Positions 22,318 to 34,125 of a stretch of DNA of 64,000 nucleotides are shown in pieces. Source of the DNA: Phaffia rhodozyma (lineage: Eukaryota > Basidiomycota > Tremellomycetes > Cystofilobasidiales > Mrakiaceae); assembly GCA_014706385.1 (NCBI GenBank), contig JACGZH010000005.1, forward strand, positions 868,001 to 932,000. The letters are read 5' to 3'. The notes under the pieces were generated by a model. The model was given only the letters and a program-made list of their open reading frames with translations. It was not told where the DNA came from and ran no database searches. The position numbers and the translations under genes are program-made. Each line of letters begins with the position of its first letter. The first letter of the stretch is position 1.

Positions 22318-25300
22318 TTAGAACATCCAGTCCCAAACGACGGCAACGATACCCTTTGGTTCGGGATGTAACTCTCGCTCGATGATGTCCATCTCGTCGA
22401 GCTCTCTTCGTCCAGTCTCAAAGTCCATTTCCCTATTTGACCATCAAAAATGCGCAATCCGATCGGTTAGAATATTCAATAACGGAGAAGGAACAACATA
22501 GACAAAGAAGAGGTAAGGGGTATGAAGAATATACTGACTCAAGAGACACCATCCTGGTAGGCTGGAACCACTTGGTAGCGTCCTTTCGCTCACCTCCCCA
22601 GAGTTTCCAAGGAGCCCAGAAAACGAAGAACACTAAACACAAAAAGGCAGAACAGACAGGACGAAAGGTTAAGGAAAGATTAATGTACGTATTCATTGGA
22701 GGAGATATAAAGATACAAAGGCTAACCTCCGAAGCACACTGTTTTCACCAAGATCGAGACAACAAGAGTAAGAACGAAGATCGAACTCAATTACACCATA
22801 TGCTCAAAAGAAGAACAATGAAAGAAATGCACCGTAAGCAGCAAAGAAGTCGTTGGCATTAAAGTTTCCTTTCAAGAATACGCCAAAGCCGTTGAAGATA
22901 CAGATCAAGAATGTCAAAGCTCCGCCTGCCCAACTGGCTGTGGAAGTCCAAGAATAATAGTAGCAAGAGCGATCAACAAACGTGGCTTTTATAACGGATA
23001 GGGTAGAATGCATGTGAAGAAAGACGAACCGTAAGGTTGGAAAGGAGCCTTGTAAGGAAGATCATCTCGAGAAAGACCCTGCTTCTTCATACCTGCCAAA
23101 CAAGTGTACAGAATGAATAATCAATCGATTAGGAAGGTCAAGTGATGAAACGAGACGAGAATGTTGACGAGATCGATCAACTTACCGTAGAAGAATCTGA
23201 GGTATGTGCAGAACAGGATGAACCAAACGATCAAACCACTCAATGCGGAAAGTGTGTAAAGCTGCAAGGACAGAAAATATTCAAAGTAGGTAAATAAACA
23301 CGATCAATCTCTATCAGACACAAATAAAGCAGATGGAGCTGACCCAGTTGAAAGCCTTGGTGACACCTCCGCTACCCAAGCTCATGTAAGCCAAAGGCCC
23401 GAACAGACAGGTGACCAAGATGGACCAGATAGGCACTCCGTTCTTCAGACATTTCCTGTATGAATATAACCAAGGGAGAGAGAGTATGCTGTCAATCTCT
23501 CGGTGATGCACGTTCAAGAGAATTAAAGAAGTATCACGAACCTGAAGATCTTGGGGGCCTTACCCTCCAAGGCCAAGGCGTAGATTGTTCGACTGGAAGC
23601 GTACACGTCCGAGTTTCCGGCAGACCAAGCAGCGATGAGCAACACAGCGTTCACGACCGAGGGAAGACCCTTGATCCCGGCATTCTCAATGGCGATGACC
23701 TAAAGATTCGAGATCGATGCTCAAGTTGAATAAGCTCTGAACGGATCTTGATGCGCAAAAGATGGTATCCAAAGCGGACGAAAACTTACGAAAGGAGAAG
23801 TAGAGACCGTGCTGGCTCCATTAAGGAGACGATCATCGTTGTAGGGCACGAGAAGACCGATGACGAGCTGTGAGTGAAAGAGGGGAAGAAATAAGATCAG
23901 CTGTCATTCGACATCTGTCAGAGAGGATAATCAAGGGTGTCTACTCACGATGGCAAGGACGTAGAAGATAGTAATTCGCCAGAACACTCGCTTAACAGCC
24001 TTAGGAACCTATCGAGAGATGAGAACGAATTCAAGTTATCGATCAGTGAAATTCACATGGGCATGGACAAACGATGGTAGGAGGCATGGAGAAAGAGTTC
24101 AACTAACATTCTTTCGAGGGTTCTGAGTTTCTCCAACAGCAACGACAACAATCTCGGTTCCGATGAAAGAGAAAGCGGCTGGTGAATGTGAAGATTTCAA
24201 AGTAAGATCTTTGAAATTCTTCAAGCCGAAAGTTGATCGTCTAGATCGGACTGATACGAACCTTGGATGAAGACATTCCAGAAAGCTAAGAATTGACCCC
24301 AAGCGCCAGACACAGTAACGTTTCCGTGAGAGTACTGGGCGAATGCTCCAGGATTCTTCCAATATCTGCGATGACAACAAAAGAAAAGCCGAATGAGTGT
24401 CTGTTGAAGAACAGATTGTCAAAAAGAAAGCAAAGGAAAAAAGAAAGATTTTCTCTTCATACCTGAAACCAATGTATCCATCCGAAGCAGGCCCAGCACC
24501 ACAGTCGAGAGCAATACCCATGATGATCAAACCGACGATAGCGAAGACTTTCATAGCTGAGAACCAGAACTCCATCTCTCCGTAGGCGGCAACACCGAAT
24601 AGATTGATGGTGACGATAGCAACCATGAGAATCGAAATCCAGACGGCAATGTTTATTTTATCATTCCAATACTGAATAACGATAGCAGAGGCGACGAGCT
24701 CGGTGGGCACAGTGATTCCGTACTCGAACCTATTCATTCAGCCGAGCAGGAGGGAAAATAAGCTGACGATTTCATACATGTGCTTAAGGAGGTTAGAACG
24801 CGACTTTACCAGTAGTTCCATCCTAAATTTGGGATTTCGCGTGAAAGTCGGCGCGCGTGGTCAGTGTTATCAAGACCAATCTGTTAATGGCTTATGGATA
24901 TGACAAGAGACAGACCAAGGGCGAAACCCATAGCAGGATCAAGGAACCGACTGCAAAGAAGAAATGAATTATTAGTAACCAGGTAGGTGGGTTCGCATTC
25001 TCACCAATGAAGAACAGACGGACTTACGTAGTGTAGTGAGTGAATCCTCCCGAGTCAGGGAATAAGGTAGCCATTTCTGATTGTGTAAACGTCGCGTGTA
25101 AGCATCTGAAGTTGTAGTGTGGATAGTAAATATCGATGTTGATCACGAACCTCCTGTGGAATGTTTAGAATGACAGACGGGTTAAGACGCGAGTCAGTAG
25201 GTCATTCTAAGGCCTAAGTGGTTGGTGGTAACGTACCAAGTGCAACCATCATCGAGTCTGGATGACGTCAAGAATCGATCAGAAAGATGATCCGGTTCTC

Positions 25301-26267
25301 CTATGAATAAACTCATGCCCCAAGCAAAGACAGTCTACTTACAAGCGACAAGACCCATAATAGAGTAACCAAGCAGACAACCAACCTAGGCGTACGGAGC
25401 AACAACAAGAGTCAGCTAATAGCCTGATACTCTTGAAAATATCCGGAACTAACGGGTCCTCCGGCCGCAAGAGCACCACCAGCTCCGACAAAGAGACCTA
25501 TCATAACATGACGAGGTTTTCAAACTCGATGAATCAGTCTAAATTGGCAGTTAACCTGCGGAAGAGAAGAAAGGAATTTCGAACCTGTTCCAATCGTTCC
25601 ACCTGAAAGACGGCCATAGTGACCAACAGGTAGAGATTAGCTTTCTTCCATAGCACATAGAAATTTAAACATGAGTGAAATTAGGAGAAAAGTCGACATA
25701 CCGAGCGCGATCATGCTCCTGAATAATACCGAAACGGATTTCCAATAAGCAGCGCCCCATGAAAATGCGTCAAGAACAGCCCGGCCAAGAAAAGAGAAGG
25801 GAGACAAGGAAGAAAAAACGGCAACTCGATCGAAAGACAGACGATACTCACAAATGTCTAGCCTTCAGCTTTCGCTGAACAGTTTGCTCGTTCTTGATAG
25901 ACGATCCCGCCTGCTGTGCGGCTTCGTTGCCAAAGTGTTCGGAGAATTAGAAAGAGGAAAGGGCAAGGAAATTCGGGGGAAGATCTCCGATTAGTTAAGA
26001 ATTTCTGTGTGTATACATGATCTAACCCCCCTCCTCTCTTTCCATAACCTCAGACACGGTAACAGACCAAACTGTATCACCCAAAGAGCCAAAGAAAAAC
26101 AAGAGAAGACAACAAGACTTACTGGCAATGACAACAGTATCCTCATATGTGGGAAGGCTGTCTCCCTTCTTCTCGACGGAACCTCCGTCCGAAAGCGTAA
26201 GATTCTTCTTCTTGAGCTCGACCTCTGTCACTCGTTCGTCACCTGCTTCTCTGCTCCAGGGAGGCAT
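22318..26267 (-). CDS. Amino-acid permease (yeast amino acid transporter family, GAP1/DIP5 type)
   Basis: ATG at 26267 ([21 protein letters not shown]) and stop at 22318-22320 (AVVWDWMF). The N-terminus is cytosolic and ends in [28 protein letters not shown], the hallmark first segment of the family. Next come [44 protein letters not shown], then [47 protein letters not shown] is the consensus block around transmembrane segment 6. Later segments include [39 protein letters not shown]. About 12 transmembrane segments are expected. Substrate specificity cannot be read from the sequence. The gene is split into well over a dozen exons, some extremely short (3, 18 and 21 nt). It converges on ARO8 and lies downstream of ATM1's 3' end. 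Confidence 0.9.
25151..25153 (-). other. Predicted 3-nt micro-exon (GAG) of the amino-acid permease
   Basis: On the minus strand GAG is bounded by CCACAG and GTTCGT. The flanking introns would be 25154-25236 (83 nt, CTAAAC branch-like site just before the acceptor) and 25077-25150 (74 nt). Including it reads VALGEMATLFP with the family-conserved Gly-Glu. Skipping it keeps the frame but loses the Gly (VALEMATLFP). Confidence 0.6.
25237..25257 (-). other. 21-nt exon of the amino-acid permease
   Basis: ACTCGATGATGGTTGCACTTG on the minus strand, between CCAG and GTACGT, encodes the YSMMVALG stretch. Confidence 0.75.
25585..25602 (-). other. 18-nt exon of the amino-acid permease
   Basis: GTGGAACGATTGGAACAG on the minus strand encodes the core of the GGTIGTG motif. 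It is bounded by TTTCAG and GTTCGA, and both junctions split Gly codons. Confidence 0.78.
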
Positions 26268-26540
26268 GTTTAATATGGGATCTGGATGGGTTGCCTGTGT
26301 TGTGTGTCTCGAGTATGTATAATGGAGAGAGAACAAGATTGTCGTGTGTGTGTGTGTGTCTGAGTGAAACTCGGAGGGCTCGAAAAGATTCAAATAAATT
26401 TATGAAAATTGTATATGCAATATAAAGTTTCATCCTTGTTTTAAAATAGAACCAGCTAATGATCGGGTAAATCCTAGACTGCGGATGGATCCAACGGACA
26501 AGCCGGTGGTAGTCGTACAACGTCCCAATACGTTCTTCTA

Positions 26541-29420
26541 CTATTCTTTGTCAACCTGGCCAGACTCAATCGACGCTTGTGTGTCCCACAGACCCTTGTA
26601 GATCGCACCGTTCTCGGGAGACCGGGCTAGAAGTTCCTCGTGGGTTCCCTCCTCAGCCACGACTCCTTGGTGAAGAACAATGATATGGTCTGCCAGGGAG
26701 GAGAAAAGAAGAGAAAGAAAAAAGGAACTTGTCAGTTCAATAGTCTTTCGCCTTCCGACGAAGCAGAAGAAGACAGAAGATAGACATACCCGCATCGGAT
26801 ATCGTTCTCAATCTTTTCGTCAGATAGAACATCCAAATGAACGTGACATATGTATTAGCATCTTCCACTGTGCACTCGTTAAAAAACAAGCGTGTTTGCT
26901 TACCGGTGGGCAATAAACACAGACGTCCGTCGGTTGTCGACCAACATCGAGTTGATATCGGCCATCAACGCACGTTCAGTCTCGCTGTCCAACGCGGACG
27001 TCTAGATACGAGTAGTATGGACATGAAAACAGAACATCAGAAACTTGGGATCGACGCAATATAAGACGTTTTCAAAATTTGAGATTTCCTTACAGCTTCG
27101 TCAAAGAACAAGATAGGAGGATCCTTGAGGAGCACTCGAGCGACAGCCAGTCTGTTTTACGCGCGAACCCAAATAATCATTCACAATGAGCGACAATACG
27201 CGCAATATGAGCACCGCTGAACTGAAGAAGACGGGAACCCTCACCTCTGCTTCTCTCCTCCCGAAATCATCAACCCTCTCTCTCCTACCTTGGTTAGATA
27301 TTTTTCCGGCAGACTCTCTATCGTCTGTTCCACATGAGCCTTCCGGCAGGCTTCCTTAACTTCCTCATCCGTCGCATCAAGACGCCCATACCTGACATTG
27401 TGCAGAATGTCCGCATGGAACAACGGCGTGTCTTGAGGCACCACACCAATTGCCCGTCGTAGGGAGTCCAACTCAATAGAATCGATTGGTTGACCGTCAA
27501 TCGAGATTTCTCCGGACGAAGGTTCGTAGAACCGGTAGATGAGCCGGAACAGTGTCGATTTTCCAGAACCCGACGTTCCTACTATTGCCACCTTTTTACC
27601 GGCGGGAATAGTGAATGAGAGATCCTTGAAGATCGGTCGATCAGGGTGGTAGCTGAACGAGACGTTCTTGAACGAGATCGAACCCCCCTTTAGATCCAAC
27701 GGCTTCGCCAACGTCGTGTCCTTCGTATGTACAATAATCGAGATCCAGATTGTCGTATCAGGAACAATGACTATGTTGTTTGCTTAAGACGATGAGCCAA
27801 AACTCACCTTGATGGGCACACTAAGCTTCTGGATCCCGAACAAGACGTCCATGTCGATCAAGCTCTGTCTGAGCTCTCGGTACACGGTTCCCAAAAAGTT
27901 TAACGGAAGCGACAGCTGGAATACCAGCTGATTGATCATCACCAAATCGCCTACCGTCATCGTACCTATACAGCACATTCCGCTGTCAGCCTATCGTTCA
28001 CTTTTCGGACGATCCTGCTCCATTCTATTGAACGAATGCGAGTTACCTTTAGAGATACCTTGCGCGGCGAGTCCCATCATGATGGTCAATGCGCTAGTAA
28101 AGATGATATTTTGTCCAGAGTTCAAGTATGCTAGACTGGTAGCTATCTTTGTAGAGGCGGCCTCGTAGTTTCCCAATGTTTTATCGTATTGAGCGATCTC
28201 AAACTTTTCATTATTAAAATGCTGTTCATAGGCAATTACGTTCAAAGATCAGCCAACTGTTCGCGCGAGGGACAAAGGGCAAGAAAGACAGATAAGAGTC
28301 CCACCTTGACAGCTTCAAAGTTGATAAGCGAGTCAACAGCAAGCGTGGCACCCTTGTTGTCTGCCTCGTTTGCCTTCTTTCGGAATTGAGTCCTCCAAGC
28401 AGTTGTTGAGACGGTGAACCAGGTGTATGCGCCCATAGTAGCAGCCGTGACCGCAGCAAAATCCCATCCGTACCGCCAAGTCAAGATCCCACACACCATC
28501 GAGATCTCTAGCGCTGTAGGAATCACATGGAACAATACGGACGACAGGACGAAAGATATGCCCCTTTGGTTTCGTTCCAATTTTCAGATGGTCAGTTCAA
28601 GGAGTCAACTCTTGAGAATGAAGAGATGAGATCCCGAAGAGCAAAGAAAAGATAAGTACTTTGTACCGCGATCGATAGCTCGAGTAAGACCACCAGTTTG
28701 CCTCGTCAGATGAAACTTCAGGTCCATCGCAAGGAGATGTTGGAAGGTTTCCCTCGCGACTTTTCTGATGGCCCCCTGAGCGACGGAAGCAAAGACAGCA
28801 TTCCGTAATTCTGAAAAGAGTGTGGAGAGAACCCTGGCCACTCCGTCTATAGAAGGAAGAGTAATCCGTAGACTTTGTTAGGTAAGGGATCGGGAGTCGT
28901 ATGACAAAGACACGAGAAGCTCACATCCAACAATACTCCAGCCAGCGACCATCCACACAGTTCCACTTTCAGTCATCGGCAAGTTCAACCCATCAACAAT
29001 CTCCTTGAAGAAGAACGGGACTTGAACGTTCATGACCTTACCACCGATCAAAAGACCTAAGGCCAGAACAACTCTGACTTTCACTCCATTGTTACTCTTC
29101 GGCCAGATGTTCTTGACAAGCGTCCGGATGATGGACCAATCCGTCGAGTTTTGCGTCTTTTTAGGCGACACCGGTGGTAATGGTGTCGGAGGCGCAGGTG
29201 ACACCGGACTAGCCGGCTTGGACGAAGACTCGGGGGATGTGAATGAGAAAGAAGCAGGCGTTTGAGGAGGAGATTGGCTTCGGACAAGATGAGATTGCGA
29301 GAACGACCGATGTGAAGAGGACAGTAGACTGCTTATGGGTGAAGACCGGATCGGACGACGGCTCGCCTGGTTGAGCGTCGGGTAGAGAAGTCTGCTCGCC
29401 CGACCACAGACCAGGTACAT
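26541..29420 (-). CDS. ATM1: Mitochondrial ABC exporter ATM1 (ABCB7)
   Basis: ABC half-transporter of the mitochondrial inner membrane. It exports a glutathione-linked sulfur compound needed for cytosolic Fe-S cluster assembly. ATG at 29420. The N-terminal 60 residues or so are Arg/Ser-rich with few acidic residues, a mitochondrial presequence. The membrane domain follows ([32 protein letters not shown] is a typical ATM1 block). The nucleotide-binding domain contains GTSGSGKST (Walker A), VPQDTPLF (Q-loop), MISGGEKQR (ABC signature), [15 protein letters not shown] (Walker B) and FIAHRL (H-loop). The end reads [19 protein letters not shown]. The gene has roughly ten exons. All nucleotide-binding motifs are intact. 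Confidence 0.94.
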
Positions 29421-29842
29421 GTTGAAAATTTGATAGGGATAACTGATGTGTTTCTAACAGTCCGAGCTTTTTGGATGGGAATGATGAACAGAAACAGAGA
29501 TGAGCTGGGTTGAGGACGATGGGATGAGAGTTAGGATGATGATTGTGAGTACTGGCAAGTGATAACTTGTGTCGAAAGATCTCGTCATCTTGAGCCCATC
29601 AGTATGCTTAAGTAAGCCGATAGCTACGGGCCGGCAACTATCTATTCTGCCCACTCAAGCTTTCCCATGTTGACATTATGCATTTATCTGAGAAAGCGTT
29701 GGGCTGATCAGACTAAGATGAGTTTTTATCTGAGCAACGACCGATTTTGTTTGGACAAGAGAGTGTACCGAGTCAAGATTTTTAAAAGCGAAATGTACAT
29801 AACATCCAGCTCTCGACAAAAAGAAAAATTGCAGCAGTCCGT
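29421..29842. other. Intergenic region, ATM1 promoter / RBG1 3' flank
   Basis: 422 bp. It must hold the ATM1 promoter and the 3' UTR of the RBG1-like gene. No further feature was recognised. Confidence 0.5.
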
Positions 29843-32647
29843 TCACTTCTTGTAGATGGTGATGATACTATTTCACCGAGATAGCAAATAGGCAACATCA
29901 GTGTGTGGAAGAAACTTTGGTCGGCAGCAAAAGTGAACAGCAAGACTTACTCTTCATCCTCCAATACGTGATCCAATCCAACCTTCTGTCCTCGTGAGTG
30001 CTTCGCGGATGTTCCATGGACGAGTGCCGACTTAAAATTCTTGACAATCTCCTCTGTTATGCGTTTGGACAGAGGGAGCAGCGATCAGTTAGATACCCTA
30101 CAATGAGCAGAGACAGATGATGAAAGCAGTCCATACTATGAATAGCGTTACAGAAGTCCTAGAGACCAGTATATCCCATGGGATGTGCGTCAGTCTTCGC
30201 GTTCATGCTTCTAAAACAGGCTGGAGATAGAAGAATGAAGGAGATACTCACCTCGACGGTACACTTGCTCCTCTTAAGCACGACAGGAGAAGCTGATGGA
30301 AATGGTTTCACCAAAGCAATCAGCACGGTACGCATTGAGAGAGCAGGAAAGCTTCACATACAGTAGTCGGGCATCTTTCCCTTCGGCTTAGTGTAAACTC
30401 TGACAAGATCGAGCGCGGTCCACATAGACTTTAATATGAAAACAGAGATGAAAACACCCAAACAAGGACGTCTACATCAGTTGAATGTTCTTCTCTCTTT
30501 CTATCAGACAAATCAGACAATACACTAACTTCTATCAGTTCGTCGAAGTTCCACTCCTTAGAAGAACTGATCGGGACTGAATTCGGGATCTTGTAGAGCA
30601 AATCAAGCTCTGAGAGAAGAGAAGAAGAGAAAAATCACACAACAGGTTAATTCTAACCGATGTTTGCGCAACTTCGAGACTACAAGCTCACTGACCTTCG
30701 ATGGAGATGGAATCAATCTTGTTCAAAACGTATAGCGCCGGCACATAAACTCTGTGTGTTCACAAGATGTCACGAAACGCATCAATAATAGCTCCAAGAG
30801 AGTTGACCTGAATATGGATGAGGAAGAAAAGACAAACCGGTTGCCTTCGATGACATCAATGAGATCCTCCAAGGTGGCTTCAGGTTCTCTGATGGAGACA
30901 TCACAAGAGTTCATCTTGTACTCCAACAGCACGGCTCGCATTTCGTCCGGGTCAATATGGGTCAGAGGGACGGTGTTGGTGATAGAGATCTATGGTTGAG
31001 TAAGGAAACGAAAAGATGGACGCGCTCAGCTCAACTAGAACTCGCATGGTGTGCAGAAGTCGAGAAAAGGAACCTTGACTTACACCACCCTTATCCTTCC
31101 TCTTGACAGTGATCTGCGGCGGCTTCTTGTTGGGACGAATACCGAAACCTTCCAACTCTGATAGAATGATCTTGAGATCTCCTAGCGGCTTGAGCACATC
31201 GAGCACGATGAAAATTAACTATAAGCCCACGCAAGGATAGAAGTCAGCTTGCTTGAATGTTCTCGCGGTCGACCTGTTTAAGCTTGTGAGTCATTGACGC
31301 ACGTTACAGGTTCGAGCAACTATGATTCGATCAAGAGAGATGTTGTCAGGAGAGAACAGTGATAGTGATACGAGTAAATAACAATATGGTGTACACACCT
31401 GCAATAACTTGTCTACCTCGACCTTTACCATCCTATATGACACAATTCACGAGGAAAGAGTAAGAACGAATGCGTTTGTTGCATGTGTAATATCTCATAG
31501 ATACGCACCTTGGCTCCCTCAATGATACCAGCTAATTCGAAGAGGTCAAACACATCAATGATAACAGACAGTTAGCTGGACGGTCAGTCATGTTGACCAC
31601 GGCTGAAACGTATACGAACGAAGATCCAAAACCTCTGTTAAAACAAGAAGCGCATGAGAAAGTCAGTTTCAGCGCATTCAAAGCATAGATACTATACCAG
31701 CGAGAATACTCACGAATTCGGGCACCGTGGCATGTCATGGTACCAGGAACTAACATATCGAAACAAAAACTCAGCTGTTGAATTTATAGATTGAGCTAGT
31801 CAGAAGAACATCATTATTACATACCAGTCGTAAGAGTTGTGAATTCGTAAGAAGCAGCCTCGGAGTGGGTTCCTGTCAAACTGGACATAAGAGTAGATTT
31901 TCCAACCGACGGGAACTACAGATGGAGAAAGACAATTCGAGTGGGATAATTTAGATACGTTCGATTTATAGGGTATGAGCTGAGAACCATCAACAGCAAT
32001 CCTCTTCTCGTACACTCTCGATTACAATCAAGAAATCAAGACTTGACTTACACCAATAAATCCTACACTAGCCACTCCTGTTCGGGCAACGTCGAACCCT
32101 GCACCTCCTCCTCCTCCTCCCGACGAAGGAGGAGCCATAAGCTCTCGCTTCAGCTTCGCCAACTTGGCTATCGTTTCCGTTCAGAAATATCGAGATTGAA
32201 TCAATTACAGTTAGTTTAAACAGACTCAGTCATCAAGAGCATCGGCAGCCAGCTAAGAAGACTAACCCTTAAGTTGACCCCTTGATGGTTTGATGGCAAT
32301 CGGTAAGACCAACTAATCAGCTTGTAATCGTCCACTGTAGGTCCTACCTATCCTACGCCATGCCTTACGAAAACTTACAGATGGTAGGACGTAGCCTAGT
32401 TTCCACAAAAGATGACCCGTAGCAGGATGAACAATCAGCAAACCACGTCTCGATCAAGCACACAAAAAGGTGGGAGAGAAACAGACCTTATTCTTCTGAG
32501 TCCTACTCATCTCCTCCTCAATCTCCTTGATCCTATTCGAAAAAAGAACCAAGCGAGAAAAAAAAATGACGTTGAGTTTCTGATTCAACCAAAACCAAAC
32601 AAGACTGCATAACGACCAAGAACATACTTCTGAACAGTCGTAGACAT
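29843..32647 (-). CDS. RBG1: Developmentally regulated GTP-binding protein DRG1/RBG1
   Basis: Translation-associated TRAFAC-class GTPase. ATG at 32647 (MSTTVQK) and stop at 29843-29845 (ITIYKK). The reading is [37 protein letters not shown] Gly-rich insert follows, then [25 protein letters not shown] (G1), [11 protein letters not shown] (G2), [27 protein letters not shown] (G3) and [33 protein letters not shown] lies further on. [14 protein letters not shown] opens the C-terminal TGS domain. DRG1 proteins bind a DFRP/Tma46 partner and ribosomes and relieve ribosome pausing. The gene is split into about 14 exons, with exons of 14, 15 and 17 nt listed separately. All GTPase motifs are intact. 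Confidence 0.94.
31303..31319 (-). other. 17-nt micro-exon of RBG1
   Basis: TTGCTCGAACCTGTAAC on the minus strand encodes VARTCN, bounded by AG and GTGCGT. It continues VIA in the previous exon and LIFIVLD in the next. Confidence 0.8.
31620..31634 (-). other. 15-nt micro-exon of RBG1
   Basis: AGGTTTTGGATCTTC on the minus strand gives QVLDL. It bridges GARI and PGIIEGAK, rebuilding the G3 (DxPG) motif across two introns. Confidence 0.82.
32267..32280 (-). other. 14-nt micro-exon of RBG1
   Basis: GGGTCAACTTAAGG on the minus strand gives GQLK within ATSYHLGQLKAKLAKLK, bounded by TCAAG and GTTAGT. Confidence 0.82.
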
Positions 32648-33253
32648 CTTTTCTGTTTATTAGAACGTCTATGGATCAGTGGTTGTCTGGGTTTCTTCTC
32701 TCTTTCTGGAACCGATCAGGCTAGTTGTTCGTTCTGTCGGTCAGGTTGACTTCCGAAGTTGAGGGTGAAAATGGGACGGTCTCTCAAATCGTCCATGACG
32801 CTCTCTGAGCTAACCCTAACCGGAGTTTGAAAATCATGAACTTTTTCTAAATCACCAGCGTACGACTACCACAACGAAGGATGGAAATTGTTCTTGAAGA
32901 ATGGTTTGAAACGAAAAGAGAAGGAGAAGATACGGAAAATAAATGTTAGGCAATGCCAGGTTGTACATGCGTGCTGATTGTAGTATGGCAAAAGGGGGCA
33001 AAGATTGAAGAACTACATATCAGAAAATGGTCGAAGGCTGATATTCTGGTCACAGAAAGAACGGAAACAGGGAAATAAAACGGGACAGCTCAGGGAAAGG
33101 CAGCAGATGAATTTTGATCTCAACGGTCGGGTTTAGGAGGAAGCAGCAAAAAGAGAGACGACATAGATAACAAGAGGATGAACGAGCACAAAGAAAGAGC
33201 AGCGCAGGATGAAGACTACCATCTGTAGTACCATCCAAGGACGACGAGACCCA
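32648..33253. other. Intergenic region, RBG1 promoter / ZDS 3' flank
   Basis: 606 bp with no supported gene. The part up to about 32950 probably holds the RBG1 promoter. The rest is the 3' flank of the ZDS-type gene. Confidence 0.5.
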
Positions 33254-34051
33254 CTATCGGTTTCGATCGGCATATGGCAATTCAGAGCTAGTCGGTCTGC
33301 GCTGTGGTGGGGGTTGCTGAGATGGGGGGTGGTTGTAATAAGCCCTCTGCTGTCCACCGGGTGGCGGAGGACCTTGCTGCTGTAAATGAGGACGAGGAGA
33401 ATTCTGACCAGGCGGATAAGATCGTAGCTGTTGGGGACCGGGTGGTCCTCCTTGAGGATACGCCAACTGAGGCAAGGCCCCCTGTTGTTCCGGAGGCGGA
33501 GGTTTCTGCATAGAGCCCATTGGTCGTCCCAGCCCAGTTGGATAGCCTGGTCCATTCGGCATATGCGGCGGCCCTCCTTGTCCTCCCGGATATCCAGGTC
33601 TATTTGGAGGAGGATAATACTGTCCTGGTGGGCCTTGCTGTCCAGGCGGCGGAAGAGGGCCTCGAGGTCCAGGCGGAGGGGGGCCATTCGGTCGGTAGGG
33701 AGCTGGTCGGTATCCCGGATGATTGAACACCTGACCAATCTGAGGAAGTCCGCTGGCAGGCTCGCCAGGACGGGGTCCACCTCCTGGATGGTGGAACAGT
33801 TGACCGGGCTGAGGACCTGGTGGGCCCCTGTTGATGGGTGGACCGGGTCGAAGAGTCTGCTGAGGATGTGGTTGATGTAGCTGTTGCTGCTGTGTATGCT
33901 GTTGTGGGCCAGGTGGCAGATGTTGGGTATGAGACACATGGTGAGTAGGTGAAGTTGGACCAAGTTGGTTTGCAGATGTCGATCGAACAGGATGAGGGCC
34001 GGGTGCAGGGCCTCTAGATTCATGATGTGGAGGGGCTGTATTCGACAACCG

Positions 34052-34125
<74 letters not shown>

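Noticed and set aside
31261..31330. A GGTTCGA-like B-box resembling a tRNA fragment
   Set aside because: The bases belong to the 17-nt exon of RBG1. No cloverleaf could be folded around them.
33304..33880. Long plus-strand frames opposite the 3' exon of the ZDS-type gene
   Set aside because: These are mirror frames of a Pro/Gly/Gln-rich coding exon, with repetitive Arg/Val/Glu composition. The minus strand has the conserved Zds_C domain and continuous phase.
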